DNA of 64,000 nt from positions 1 to 64,000 of the forward strand of contig CAVPNY010000017.1 of assembly GCA_963706905.1 (NCBI GenBank). Reading direction: 5' to 3'. Under the pieces are notes generated by a model. The model had not been told where the DNA came from, made no database searches, and was given only the letters and a program-made list of their open reading frames with translations. Shown here piece by piece: positions 26,796 through 35,605 of this stretch. The position numbers and the translations under genes are program-made. The number at the start of each line of letters is the position of its first letter. Position 1 is the first letter of the stretch. This stretch comes from CAVPNY01 sp963706905. Its GTDB lineage: Bacteria > Chloroflexota > Anaerolineae > Anaerolineales > UBA4823.

Positions 26796-27881
26796 ATGAC
26801 GGATAAAGGTATGGTAAGCGAACAAGCGGTGATGGCTGCCCTTGGGCAAGTCCAGGAGCCAGAGCTGCATAAAGACCTGGTGACACTGAATATGATCCGG
26901 GATTTGAAGATCGATGCAGGAAAAGTTGCTTTTACTGTGGTGTTGACCACGCCGGCCTGCCCGCTGCGCTCAACCATTGAGCGCGAGGCGCGCCAGGCAG
27001 TGGAGGCTGTTCCGGGTGTGTCGGGGGTAGAAGTCAAATTTGACGCCAATGTGCCCACCGACGGGCGATCGCGCGGCTTGCTGCGCCTGCCCATCCGCAA
27101 CGCGATTGCGATCGCCTCTGGCAAAGGTGGGGTGGGGAAGAGCACCGTGGCGGTCAACGTAGCTGTTGGGTTGGCGCGCAGCGGCGCGCGAGTCGGCCTG
27201 CTGGATGCCGATATCTACGGGCCTAACATCCCCACGATGATGGGGGTAAAGCACCTGCCGCCCGGCACGGAGGAGAAACTCTACCCGGCTGAGGCTTATG
27301 GAGTCAAGCTGATGTCAATCGGATTCCTCGTGCGCAGTGACCAGCCCTTGATCTGGCGCGGCCCGATGCTCCATTCGGCTATTCGCCAGTTCCTGACCGA
27401 CGTCGAATGGGGTGAGCTGGATTACCTGGTGGTGGATCTGCCGCCGGGCACCGGCGATGCAGCCCTCAGCCTGATGCAGTCGATGCCACTCAGCGGTGGG
27501 ATCATTGTCACCCTGCCTCAACAGGTCTCGCTGGAAGACGCTCGCCGCGGCCTGGAAATGTTCCGCCAGCTAAATGTCCCTGTTTTTGGCGTGGTGGAAA
27601 ATATGAGCTACCTGGAGCTGCCGGATGGCACCCGCATGGATATATTTGGCAGCGGCGGCGGGGAGCGGCTGGCGCGCGAGAGCGAGGTGCCTTTCATCGG
27701 CGCCATTCCAATGGATGCCATCGTCCGCCAGGGGGGCGACTCGGGCGTGCCGGTCGTGATTAGTTCGCCTGATTCAGCTGTCTCTAAGGCCTTGAACGCC
27801 ATCACCATGGAGATCGCTGCCAGGATCAGTGTTGCGGCGATGCAACAGAGTGATTTCATCCCGATAAATATGATCGGATAA
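26796..27881 (+). CDS. mrp: Mrp/NBP35-family Fe-S carrier P-loop ATPase
   Basis: A 361-residue protein. An N-terminal DUF59/MIP18 domain (about 8-85) precedes a ParA-like ATPase (about 100-345) with deviant Walker A GKGGVGKST, DADIYGPNIPTMMG and DLPPGTGDAAL. Mrp proteins carry and insert Fe-S clusters. The usual CxxC near the C-terminus is not evident here, as in several bacterial Mrp proteins. Placed directly after nuoI, it likely helps mature NuoB/NuoI, consistent with iscX at the other end of the block. Confidence 0.92.
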   Translation: MTDKGMVSEQAVMAALGQVQEPELHKDLVTLNMIRDLKIDAGKVAFTVVLTTPACPLRSTIEREARQAVEAVPGVSGVEVKFDANVPTDGRSRGLLRLPIRNAIAIASGKGGVGKSTVAVNVAVGLARSGARVGLLDADIYGPNIPTMMGVKHLPPGTEEKLYPAEAYGVKLMSIGFLVRSDQPLIWRGPMLHSAIRQFLTDVEWGELDYLVVDLPPGTGDAALSLMQSMPLSGGIIVTLPQQVSLEDARRGLEMFRQLNVPVFGVVENMSYLELPDGTRMDIFGSGGGERLARESEVPFIGAIPMDAIVRQGGDSGVPVVISSPDSAVSKALNAITMEIAARISVAAMQQSDFIPINMIG

Positions 27882-27884
27882 AGT

Positions 27885-28790
27885 ATGACACCTCACATTG
27901 TCGGTATTCGGTTTCAGAGAGTCGGTAAAATTTATCATTTCGACGCCAGCAATCACCGGGATATCCAGGCTGGCGATTATGCAGTTGTTGAAACCAGTCG
28001 CGGGCGGCAGCTTGGAGAGGTGGTTCATGTTGTCGTCGATCCACAACCCCCGCAGGAAGGTGCCTGGAAGGCGATTCAGCGGCGAGCCACACCGCGTGAT
28101 TTGCTCATGCGCCAGCTCTGGCAGCGTAAGGAGCTTGAAGCGACGATCAACTGCCGGGCGAAAACCGCTGAGCTAAGGATCAAAGGAGTCAAGATCATCA
28201 CCTCGGAATACTCCTTTGATGGCAGCCGCCTGGCATTTCTCTACAGCACCGAGACTGAAGAGAAGATCGATCTGCGGGCAGTGCGCAATGCCATGCAGCG
28301 CACCTACCCGCGCACGCGGGTGGAGATGCGCCAGATCGGGCCCCGCGATGTCGCCAAGCTGCTGGGCGGGATGGGCGCCTGCGGGCTCGAGACGCGCTGT
28401 TGCTCCACCTTCTTAACCGAATTCAGCCCGATCTCGATCAAGATGGCTAAAGACCAGGGCATCTCCTTAACCCCGTCTGAGATCACAGGCATGTGCGGGC
28501 GGCTGCGCTGCTGCCTGGTCTACGAATACGAGCAATACGTTGAAGCGCGCAAATTCCTACCCAAGCGCGGCAAGCGAGTGGTGACCCCGCGAGGCGAAGC
28601 CAAAGTATTGGACATTTTCCCGCTCAAGGATACGGCTCTGGTCGAGTTCGATGAGGGCGGCATCGCTGAATTCAAGCGCCTCGAGCTGGAGCCCTGGGAT
28701 GAATTAGAAGCCTTGCGGCGCAAGTCTGAAGCGCCTTGCGATAAGCACGAAGGCGGGGACTGCGATTGTGGAAAAGCAGTTGAATCATGA
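27885..28790 (+). CDS. ricT: PSP1-domain protein, RicT (YaaT)-like
   Basis: A 301-residue protein with a PSP1 C-terminal domain. The Cys sets GACGLETRCC and MCGRLRCCLVYE match the [4Fe-4S]-binding cysteines of Bacillus RicT. RicT acts with RicA and RicF in mRNA maturation by RNase Y. The C-terminus has an additional CDKHEGGDCDCGK stretch, which could bind metal. It starts 3 bp after mrp, giving an Fe-S themed operon. ricA and ricF are not in this window. Confidence 0.88.
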   Translation: MTPHIVGIRFQRVGKIYHFDASNHRDIQAGDYAVVETSRGRQLGEVVHVVVDPQPPQEGAWKAIQRRATPRDLLMRQLWQRKELEATINCRAKTAELRIKGVKIITSEYSFDGSRLAFLYSTETEEKIDLRAVRNAMQRTYPRTRVEMRQIGPRDVAKLLGGMGACGLETRCCSTFLTEFSPISIKMAKDQGISLTPSEITGMCGRLRCCLVYEYEQYVEARKFLPKRGKRVVTPRGEAKVLDIFPLKDTALVEFDEGGIAEFKRLELEPWDELEALRRKSEAPCDKHEGGDCDCGKAVES

Positions 28791-29518
28791 GTGAGATCAG
28801 CCTGCCTGACCAGTGGGAAAAGCCTCAGAAGATACTCGTCATCCTGGCGCATCCGGATGACCCCGAGTTTTTCTGCGGGGCGACCATTGCCCGGTGGACT
28901 GCCGCCGGGCATTCTGTATCCTACTGCTTGCTGACTTGCGGGGATAAAGGCACCAAAGACCGCGAGATCACTCCTGAGATGCTGTGCTCGCGGCGCCAAT
29001 CCGAGCAGATCGCCGCGGCGGCGGTGCTGGGCGTTCGCCAGGTGCGCTTTCTGAATTACCCGGACGGTTACCTGACGGCTGACCTGCATTTACGCCGGGA
29101 CATCACCCGCCTCATCCGGCAGGAACAGCCTGATATCCTGGTGACCTGCGACCCGACGAATCTCTACGTTCGGGAAACCCTGCTCAATCATCCAGACCAT
29201 CGCGCCGCGGGACAGGCCGTGCTAGATGCCGTCTTCCCGGCGGCCCGTGATCACTTGAACTTTGTTGAGTTGTGGCGCGACGAAAACCTGGAGCCGCACA
29301 TTGTGCGCGAGGTTTGGGTATCTGCTCCTAAGGAGCCCACCGTCTCCCTGGACGTCACTGAGTATTGGGAGACCAAGATCCGGGCGCTGTATGAGCATAA
29401 GAGCCAGATCCCCGATCCTCAGGCGCTGGCAGAGCGCATCCGCGCCCGCCACACCTCCGACAGCACCCTGGAAAACCCGCGCTACGAAGAATACTTCCGG
29501 CGATTGATCCTGGGATAG
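28787..29518 (+). CDS. PIG-L/LmbE-family deacetylase
   Basis: A 243-residue zinc-dependent N-acetyl-sugar deacetylase-fold protein. The first metal motif is AHPDDPEFFCG (residues about 22-32). A later HPDHRAAGQA supplies the third His. Substrates in the family include GlcNAc-PI, GlcNAc-malate (BshB) and GlcNAc-inositol (MshB). No bacillithiol or mycothiol gene is nearby, so the substrate is open. ATGA overlap with the ricT-like gene suggests coupling. Confidence 0.88.
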   Translation: MSEISLPDQWEKPQKILVILAHPDDPEFFCGATIARWTAAGHSVSYCLLTCGDKGTKDREITPEMLCSRRQSEQIAAAAVLGVRQVRFLNYPDGYLTADLHLRRDITRLIRQEQPDILVTCDPTNLYVRETLLNHPDHRAAGQAVLDAVFPAARDHLNFVELWRDENLEPHIVREVWVSAPKEPTVSLDVTEYWETKIRALYEHKSQIPDPQALAERIRARHTSDSTLENPRYEEYFRRLILG

Positions 29519-29595
29519 GGGCAAGGCAAAGCACGCAATAACGCTCGCTTATCTCTCGAAAATCCTGAATATCCTGTTAAATTTATGGAGCAGCC

Positions 29596-30768
29596 ATGAT
29601 CGATTTCATCAACGAAGCCCAGGCTTTATTTGAGACCACGCGCGCCTTGCGCCGTGATTTTCACCGCCATCCTGAGCTGGGGTTTAACGAATTTCGCACG
29701 GCAGGCGTTGTGACGCGGGAGCTGAATGACCTGGGATTGGAGGTCAGCACCGGGATTGGAAAGACTGGCGTGGTGGCTTTGTTAGAAGGCGCCCGGCCCG
29801 GCCCGGTAGTTTTAGCGCGCTTTGATATGGACGCCCTGCCGATCCTTGAGGAGACCGCTGCCGAGTATGCCTCGCAGAATCCGGGTGTGATGCACGCTTG
29901 CGGACATGATGGGCATACGGCGGTCGGTCTTACCGTGGCGCGCATATTGGAGGCGCACCGGGAAGAGCTAGGGGGCACGGTCAAGTTTGTCTTTCAACCA
30001 GCCGAAGAGGGGCTGGGCGGCGCCGAGGCCATGCTGGCGGATGGCGTGCTGGAGAATCCGCGTCCAGATTACTGCCTGGCGTTGCATTTGTGGAATGATC
30101 AACCGCTTGGCTGGCTGGGAGTGACTCCCGGGCCAGCGATGGCCGCCTCCGACCGGTTTCAGATCACCCTCACCGGGCGCGGCGGGCATGGAGCTTCACC
30201 TCATCTGGCAGTTGATCCGGTGCTGGCCGGCGCGCAGGTGGTTACTGCTTTGCAGAGCATCGTCGCCCGCAATATCGATCCGCTCAAATCCGCAGTAGTG
30301 ACGGTTACCAGCCTGGCGGGTGGAGAAGCCTTCAATGTGATCCCTTCCACTGTCAGCATCCGCGGCACCATCCGTTCTTTTGAGCCGCAGGTGCGCTCCC
30401 TGGTGATGGAACGATTCCACCAGGTGGTTGACGGTGTGGCGCAAGCCATGGGATGCCAGGCGCGGATTGAGACCTGGCGCATCACGCCGGCCGTGGTCAA
30501 TGACCCGCAGGTGACGAACCGGGTGCAATCCGTGGCTGAGAGGCTACTCCCGGATTGCGACCTTGATAAGGTTGAACGGACCATGGGCTCGGAGGATATG
30601 GCTTATTTGATGGATGATATCCCGGGGTGTTATTTCTTCATCGGATCGGCGGACGCCGCTCGAGGGTTGAATGCACCCCATCATAATCCGTTATTTGATT
30701 TCGACGAGGCTGCATTGCCGAGGGCAGCAGCGATGATGGCGGCTGCTGTGGTCGAGCTGCTTGGATAA
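29596..30768 (+). CDS. M20-family amidohydrolase (IAA-amino acid hydrolase / hippurate hydrolase type)
   Basis: A 390-residue M20D metallopeptidase. Metal and catalytic motifs are HACGHDGHTAVGL (about 100-112), QPAEEGLGGAEAML and LHLWNDQPLG, plus GRGGHGASPHL in the dimerisation domain and a C-terminal APHHNPLFDFDE. It would remove N-acyl groups from amino acids or similar amides. The rho-independent terminator that once followed it has been split by an IS element. Confidence 0.92.
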   Translation: MIDFINEAQALFETTRALRRDFHRHPELGFNEFRTAGVVTRELNDLGLEVSTGIGKTGVVALLEGARPGPVVLARFDMDALPILEETAAEYASQNPGVMHACGHDGHTAVGLTVARILEAHREELGGTVKFVFQPAEEGLGGAEAMLADGVLENPRPDYCLALHLWNDQPLGWLGVTPGPAMAASDRFQITLTGRGGHGASPHLAVDPVLAGAQVVTALQSIVARNIDPLKSAVVTVTSLAGGEAFNVIPSTVSIRGTIRSFEPQVRSLVMERFHQVVDGVAQAMGCQARIETWRITPAVVNDPQVTNRVQSVAERLLPDCDLDKVERTMGSEDMAYLMDDIPGCYFFIGSADAARGLNAPHHNPLFDFDEAALPRAAAMMAAAVVELLG

Positions 30769-30777
30769 AGACAAAAA

Positions 30778-30786
30778 CCACCCTGG
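30778..30786 (+). terminator. Left half of a terminator split by an IS element
   Basis: CCACCC (30778-30783) plus TGG was once directly joined to CAGGGTGGTTTTTT, now at 32881-32894. Together they make a 6-bp stem, loop TGGCA and a T6 tail 10 bp after the amidohydrolase stop. Confidence 0.8.
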
Positions 30787-30910
30787 TGAAGTGAACCCCA
30801 AAAAGAAGACACAAAAAGAAAGCACCTCATGCGAAAATAGTAGCAGGAGGTGCTTTTAAATGTCTGGAACCAAGGGAATGACGCATTACAGTTTGGAGAT
30901 CAAGTTACTA

Positions 30911-31716
30911 GGTTCTGTTGACATTTGAGGTAATATGGAGGTATGTCAACTGTAACACTCCGTGAAGATCAATGGAACAAAATCTATCCTTACTTGCGAA
31001 GCCACCCACGAGCCTATGCTGGCAAGGAGGCCAACTGCCGTCTATTCCTGGAAGGAGTGCTGTGGATCACCCGCAGCGGAGCCCAGTGGCGCTTGCTGCC
31101 GGAAAAGTACGGCAACTGGAATAGCGTCTACAAGCGTTTTGCACGCTGGTGCGAGCATAGCATCTGGGAAGATATGCATCAACATTTTGCCGATGATCCG
31201 GATATGGAGAACCTGATCCTGGATAGCACGGTCATTCGAGCCCATCCGTGTGCGGCTGGCGCATTAAAAAAACGGAGGCCAGAGCGAACAAGCGCTCGGT
31301 CGCAGCCGAGGTGGTTTCAGCACCAAAATCCACGTGAGCGTGGATGCCTTGGGCAACCCTTTGCGCTTTCGCCTGACTGGTGGTCAGCGACATGACATTA
31401 CCCAAGCGGCAGAGCTGGTGGCTGAACTGGATTTTGATCGCTTGATTGCTGACCGTTCGTATGATGCACAAGATTTTCTCCGATTGATCCTCGATACAGG
31501 AGCGGAAGTCGTTATTCCACCACGGCAGAACCGCAAAGAGAGCCGAGACTATGACAGACACTGGTATAAGGAGCGCCATTTGGCGGAGTGTTTCATCAAT
31601 AAAATCAAGCATTATCGGCGCATCTTTTCCCGCTTCGAGAAATTGGCCAGACGATATCTCGGACTTCTGAGTTTCGTCGGCACTCTTATTTGGTTACGAT
31701 GAAATGTCAACACAAC
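30911..31716 (+). mobile_element. IS5-family element (IS427-like) nested in IS3 orfA
   Basis: Terminal inverted repeats are GGTTCTGTTGACATTT at the left (30911-30926) and its near-perfect complement ending CAACACAACC at the right (31716). The flanks read CTA before and TAG after, consistent with a TA target duplication at a CTAG site. Length is about 806 bp with one transposase in two frames. Confidence 0.88.
30943..31702 (+). CDS. IS5-family transposase in two frames
   Basis: The first frame holds the DUF4096-type N-terminal domain (TLREDQWNKIYPYL, LEGVLWITRSGAQWRLLP) and the first catalytic Asp in LILDSTVIRAH. The second holds the other DDE residues in LIADRSYDAQD and ERHLAECFINKIKHYRRI. 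They join at an A7 run (31266-31272) by a +1 shift, which gives GALKNGGQSEQALG. This may be programmed frameshifting or transcript slippage, as in other IS427-like elements, rather than decay. Confidence 0.85.
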
Positions 31717-32012
31717 CTAGCAATAGGCCTGCATGAAGAAGAGGGTCTCACCTATGCTGAAGTGGCTGCTCGCCTCGGGCTGCGGAAAGCTAGCCGGATC
31801 AAAATTTGGGTCCGTCAATATAGACACGAAGGCGAGGCAGGCTTGACGAAGAAAGGGAGCGGACGACCTCCCAAAGGGTACTCGGAAGAGAAGCGCATAG
31901 CTCAGTTGGAAAGGGAGAATGCGCTGCTAAAAAAATTCCATTCCGAGTTGCGCAAAGCTATGCTCGCGAGGCGCAATATCGGGTCATTGAGCACTACCGA
32001 GGAACCTACGCC

Positions 32013-32822
32013 GTGAATGAGATGTGTCGTTTCTTCGGGATCTCGCGAGCTGCTTATTATGCCTGGCGGAAACGCATGGACCGGACAGATCCGGACCAGG
32101 AGCGCTTGAACCAGGTTGTGGAAGCCTACGAAGCGTCCAAACGAACCTACGGCTACCGGCGGATCGAGCTCTGGTTACGGCAGAAACGAGGGCTGGTGAT
32201 CAATCACAAGGCAGTTCTACGCCTGATGAACCGCTTGGGCATCCATTCTGTGGCTCGCAGGCGCAAGCTGTATCGCAAAATGAGCCAGTTGGAGACCTAT
32301 CACCACTACGAGAACGTACTCAGCCGGGATTTTCGAGCCACTCGTCCCAACCAGAAGTGGGTGACAGACATCACCTATGTGGCCACTCAACAGGGCTGGG
32401 CGTACCTTTCCACCATCAAAGACCTGTATGACGGCTTTATCGTCGCCCACCTGATGAGCCCATCGCCTTCGATAGCTCTGGTCACCCGAACCCTCAAGCT
32501 GGCCCATCAAAAAGAAGTGGTCACTGATGGACTGATCCTCCACAGTGACCAAGGGCATCAATACACTTCGCAGGCGTATCATGTCCTGACCCAACAATAC
32601 AACATCACCCCGTCCATGTCAAGACGCGCCAATTGTTGGGACAATGCTCCCATGGAGAACTTCTTCGGGCACCTGAAAGAAGAAGCTCTGCGTCAAATCA
32701 AAACACCAACTTTTGAGGAGGCCAAACAAGTCGTGGAGGAATATATTCACTTTTACAACTACGAAAGGATACAATTGAAAACAAGACAGACACCCTTTGA
32801 AAGAAGGTGTCTGCCCTGTTAG
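32013..32822 (+). CDS. IS3-family transposase OrfB (DDE integrase)
   Basis: A 269-residue rve-fold transposase. An HTH_21 region (TYGYRRIELWLRQKRG) is followed by catalytic residues in VTDITYVATQQGW (Asp), LILHSDQGHQYTS (Asp) and DNAPMENFFGHLKEE (Glu). The frame continues upstream of the ATG (KIPFRVAQSYAREAQYRVIEHY) to the A7 slippery site, so the active form is probably an OrfAB fusion. The separate OrfB appears intact, but its OrfA partner is disrupted. Confidence 0.92.
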   Translation: MNEMCRFFGISRAAYYAWRKRMDRTDPDQERLNQVVEAYEASKRTYGYRRIELWLRQKRGLVINHKAVLRLMNRLGIHSVARRRKLYRKMSQLETYHHYENVLSRDFRATRPNQKWVTDITYVATQQGWAYLSTIKDLYDGFIVAHLMSPSPSIALVTRTLKLAHQKEVVTDGLILHSDQGHQYTSQAYHVLTQQYNITPSMSRRANCWDNAPMENFFGHLKEEALRQIKTPTFEEAKQVVEEYIHFYNYERIQLKTRQTPFERRCLPC

Positions 32823-32877
32823 TTTCTTAGCCACCAAAGTGCTTTCTTTTTTTGTCAACCCATAAGGGTTCACTTCA

Positions 32878-32894
32878 TGGCAGGGTGGTTTTTT
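32878..32894 (+). terminator. Right half of the split terminator
   Basis: TGG (target duplicate) then CAGGGTGG and T6. This is the 3' arm and T-tract of the amidohydrolase terminator, now 2.1 kb from its left arm and directly upstream of the GntR promoter. Confidence 0.75.
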
Positions 32895-32904
32895 GATTCC
32901 CGGA

Positions 32905-32967
32905 TTGACTTTCCAAATCGAATCTGATATAATCTGATTAGTCAGAATAAACCGATTAATCAGATTA
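32905..32967 (+). promoter_or_regulatory. gntR promoter with overlapping operator
   Basis: TTGACT (32905-32910) and TATAAT (32928-32933) are 17 bp apart. TAATCTGATTA (32930-32940) and its exact complement TAATCAGATTA (32957-32967) form an 11-bp inverted repeat with a 16-bp centre. AATCTGAT also occurs as a direct repeat at 32921 and 32931. The operator covers the -10 and start site, so autorepression by the GntR protein is likely. Confidence 0.75.
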
Positions 32968-32978
32968 TTAGCGTTAAG

Positions 32979-33683
32979 ATGTCTCCTATCCAGCTCAATT
33001 CTGCATTTCTGGAATACCTGGTGACTGATCCCGAAGTCACGCAGGATCCGCACAAACTGCCTCCTTTGATGGCATTGAGCAAGGAGCTGGGTATCAGCGT
33101 TTCGACGCTGCGCGAGCAGATGGAAGCAGCCCGGACCCTGGGCCTTATTGAAGCCCGGCCGCGCACTGGTATCCGGCGCTTGCCTTATCGATTTACGCCG
33201 GCAGTCTGGAATAGCCTGACCTATGCCATTGCTCTCGATCCAGTAAATTTCCAAAGCTTCGCCGATCTGCGGCGCAACCTCGAAATAGCTTACTGGCACA
33301 CCGCTGCCGCAGCGTTAACCTGCGAAGATCACCAGGCTTTGAAATCCCTGGTAACGAAGGCCTGGGAAAAACTGCATGGCTCACCCATCCAGATCCCCCA
33401 TGCAGAGCATCGCGCTCTGCATCTAACCATCTACAACAGACTGGGAAACCCATTTGTGCAGGGCGTGCTGGAGGCTTATTGGGATGCTTACGAAGCGGTC
33501 GGATTAAGCCTGTATGCCGATTATCCTTATCTGCAAGACGTATGGATTTACCATCAGCAAATGGTGGAAGCGATCTGCGCCGGCGACCTCCAGGCAGGCT
33601 ATGAAGCCCTGGTTAAACATACCGACCTCTTTCAGCACCTGCCTGTCCCAGGCGAGGCTGGTATGAAGGTAGTCGCGCGATAG
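32979..33683 (+). CDS. GntR-family regulator, FadR/FCD-like
   Basis: A 234-residue regulator. The N-terminal winged helix (about 1-70) contains LPPLMALSKELGISVSTLREQM and the wing GLIEARPRTGIRRL. The alpha-helical C-terminal domain (about 90-215) resembles FCD, with a His/Asp-type ligand site suggested by EHRALHLTIYNRLGNP. FCD regulators sense organic acids, which fits the korAB genes 78 bp downstream on the same strand. It likely controls its own promoter and korAB. Confidence 0.85.
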   Translation: MSPIQLNSAFLEYLVTDPEVTQDPHKLPPLMALSKELGISVSTLREQMEAARTLGLIEARPRTGIRRLPYRFTPAVWNSLTYAIALDPVNFQSFADLRRNLEIAYWHTAAAALTCEDHQALKSLVTKAWEKLHGSPIQIPHAEHRALHLTIYNRLGNPFVQGVLEAYWDAYEAVGLSLYADYPYLQDVWIYHQQMVEAICAGDLQAGYEALVKHTDLFQHLPVPGEAGMKVVAR

Positions 33684-33760
33684 AGATTGATTGGATGCTC
33701 CCTGCGACCAGTCTTTGGTCAGGGGAGATTAGCAACCTCAATTAAGGAGTGATGTCTGGA

Positions 33761-35605
33761 ATGACCGCAATTCAAACACTGACCCAACTCTCACCTACCA
33801 AGCAAGTGGAGCCAGTGATCAATAACTTCTCCATCACCGTTGGCACCGCCAACGGGTCGGGTTCACAAACCTCAAACCTGACAATCCTGCGGGCTTTGTT
33901 CAAGATGGGCATCCCGGTATCCGGTAAGAATCTGTTTCCGTCGAACATTCAGGGCTTGCCAACCTGGTATACCATCCGTTTGAGCGAGGCGGGCTACCTG
34001 GCGCGGCGGGAGGAGCAAGAGATCGTGGTCGCCATTAATCCGACCTCCTTCGCAAAGGATCTGGCGAGTGTTACACCAGGAGGAGCCTTCTTTTACGCCG
34101 ACGATATCCGTCTCCCGATGGACCGCGATGACATCGTGCTCTACCCTATGCCGATCAAGCAGCTGGTTAAGGAAATGGATGCCCCCTCGAACCTGAGAAG
34201 CTATATTGCCAACATGGTCTATGTGGGGGTCCTGGCGCAGGTTCTGGGCATTGACATGGAGAAGATATACCAGGCCTTGGAGTTTCATTTCAAGGGCAAA
34301 CAAAAACCCATTGATCTGAACTACGGCATGGTCACCCGGGCCGCCGCCTGGGCGGCTGAAAATCTGGAAAAGCGAGATCCTTACCGGGTCGAGCCTATGG
34401 ATGCCACCGCTGGCTACATCATGGCAGATGGCAACACTGCAGCCGCCATTGGTTCGATTTATGGTGGTGTGCAATTCGCCGCCTGGTATCCGATCACACC
34501 GGCTACCTCCCTGGCAGAATCTCTGGGTGAGTATCTGTCGATTTTGCGAAAAGATCCTGAATTGGGGAAAAATACCTTCGCAGTTGTCCAGGCTGAAGAT
34601 GAGCTGGCTGCCGCAGGCATGGCGATCGGCGCCGGTTTTTCCGGGTTGCGCTCGATGACTTCCACCTCCGGACCAGGTATAAGCCTGATGACTGAATATA
34701 TCGGCCTGGCTTATTATGCTGAGGTGCCGGTAGTAGTCTGGGATGTCCAACGGGTAGGACCCAGCACCGGCCTCCCCACGCGGACCTCCCAGGCAGATCT
34801 TAGCCTGGCATTCTTTATGGGGCATGGCGATACTGAAAATGTGATCCTGCTTCCGGGCTCAGTCTCAGAATGCTTCGAGTTCGGTTGGCGCGCTTTGGAT
34901 ATCGCCGAACGCCTGCAGGCGCCAGTGATTGTGCTTTCGGATCTGGACTTGGGTATGAACCAATGGATGACCAAACCTTTCGAATATCCGAATGAACCCA
35001 TTGACCGTGGAAAAATATTGTGGGAAGAAGATCTGGAAAAGCTGCAAGGCAAGTGGGGCCGTTACCTGGATATCGATGGCGACGGCATCCCATATCGCAC
35101 AGTGCCGGGCAACCGGCATCCCAGTAGCGCCTACTTTGCCCGCGGAACTGGACATGATGAGTTTGGTCGCTACTCCGAGGAAGCGGAAGTATTCGAACGA
35201 AACATGCAGCGATTGAAAAAGAAATATGAGACTGCACGCCAGTACGTGCCTAAACCGGTCATTGAAACCATGCACCTTGCCGATGTTGGTATTATCGGAT
35301 TTGGCTCCACTGAGCCAGCCATCCAGGAAGCTCGGCACAATCTCGCCCAAGCCGGTTTGCGCACCGATTTCCTGCGCTTGCGGGCGATCCCCTTCACGCA
35401 GGAAGTGACGGATTTTGTGCGCGATCATGAGCGGGTATATGTGGTGGAGATGAACCGGGATGGTCAACTCAATCAGCTGCTATCGCTGGCATACGCTCAT
35501 CAATGTGTCAAGCTGACCTCGTTAGCCCGGTTGGATGGGCTACCCATGACGGCGCGCTACGTGGAAACTGAGATCAATACGAATGAGGTGAAATATCATG
35601 GCTGA
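33761..35605 (+). CDS. korA: 2-oxoacid:ferredoxin oxidoreductase, alpha subunit with fused gamma domain
   Basis: A 614-residue protein. The N-terminal gamma domain (about 20-190, ITVGTANGSGSQTSNL) is fused to the alpha pyrimidine-binding and transketolase-C-like domains (about 215-600), with YPITPATSLAESL and EDELAAAGMAIGAGFSG. It oxidatively decarboxylates 2-oxoglutarate or a related 2-oxoacid with ferredoxin. ATG 33761 lies 11 nt after AAGGAG (33744-33749); GTG 33749 and ATG 33752 are alternatives but crowd the SD. The stop overlaps korB. Confidence 0.92.
   Translation: MTAIQTLTQLSPTKQVEPVINNFSITVGTANGSGSQTSNLTILRALFKMGIPVSGKNLFPSNIQGLPTWYTIRLSEAGYLARREEQEIVVAINPTSFAKDLASVTPGGAFFYADDIRLPMDRDDIVLYPMPIKQLVKEMDAPSNLRSYIANMVYVGVLAQVLGIDMEKIYQALEFHFKGKQKPIDLNYGMVTRAAAWAAENLEKRDPYRVEPMDATAGYIMADGNTAAAIGSIYGGVQFAAWYPITPATSLAESLGEYLSILRKDPELGKNTFAVVQAEDELAAAGMAIGAGFSGLRSMTSTSGPGISLMTEYIGLAYYAEVPVVVWDVQRVGPSTGLPTRTSQADLSLAFFMGHGDTENVILLPGSVSECFEFGWRALDIAERLQAPVIVLSDLDLGMNQWMTKPFEYPNEPIDRGKILWEEDLEKLQGKWGRYLDIDGDGIPYRTVPGNRHPSSAYFARGTGHDEFGRYSEEAEVFERNMQRLKKKYETARQYVPKPVIETMHLADVGIIGFGSTEPAIQEARHNLAQAGLRTDFLRLRAIPFTQEVTDFVRDHERVYVVEMNRDGQLNQLLSLAYAHQCVKLTSLARLDGLPMTARYVETEINTNEVKYHG

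Larger units (their letters stand above)
30860..32016 (+). pseudogene. IS3 orfA, interrupted by a nested IS
   Basis: The gene starts at ATG 30860 behind AGGAGG (30845-30850) with MSGTKGMTHYSLEIKL. It is cut at 30910 and resumes after the nested IS with LAIGLHEEEGLTYAEVAARL. Removing the insert plus one TA restores a continuous helix-turn-helix protein of about 115 residues. Near the end, LLKKFHSELRK overlaps the A7 run at 31929-31935, where a -1 shift would fuse it to OrfB. Confidence 0.88.
30787..32877 (+). mobile_element. IS3-family insertion sequence (host of a nested IS)
   Basis: The ends are inverted repeats starting TGAAGTGAACCC (30787-30798) and its complement GGGTTCACTTCA at the right end (32866-32877). 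GAAAGCAC is shared further in. The 5'-TG...CA-3' ends and a 3-bp target duplication TGG (30784-30786 and 32878-32880) fit IS3-family rules. It encodes orfA and orfB with an A7 slippery site. The element is about 1.28 kb without the nested insertion. Confidence 0.9.
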
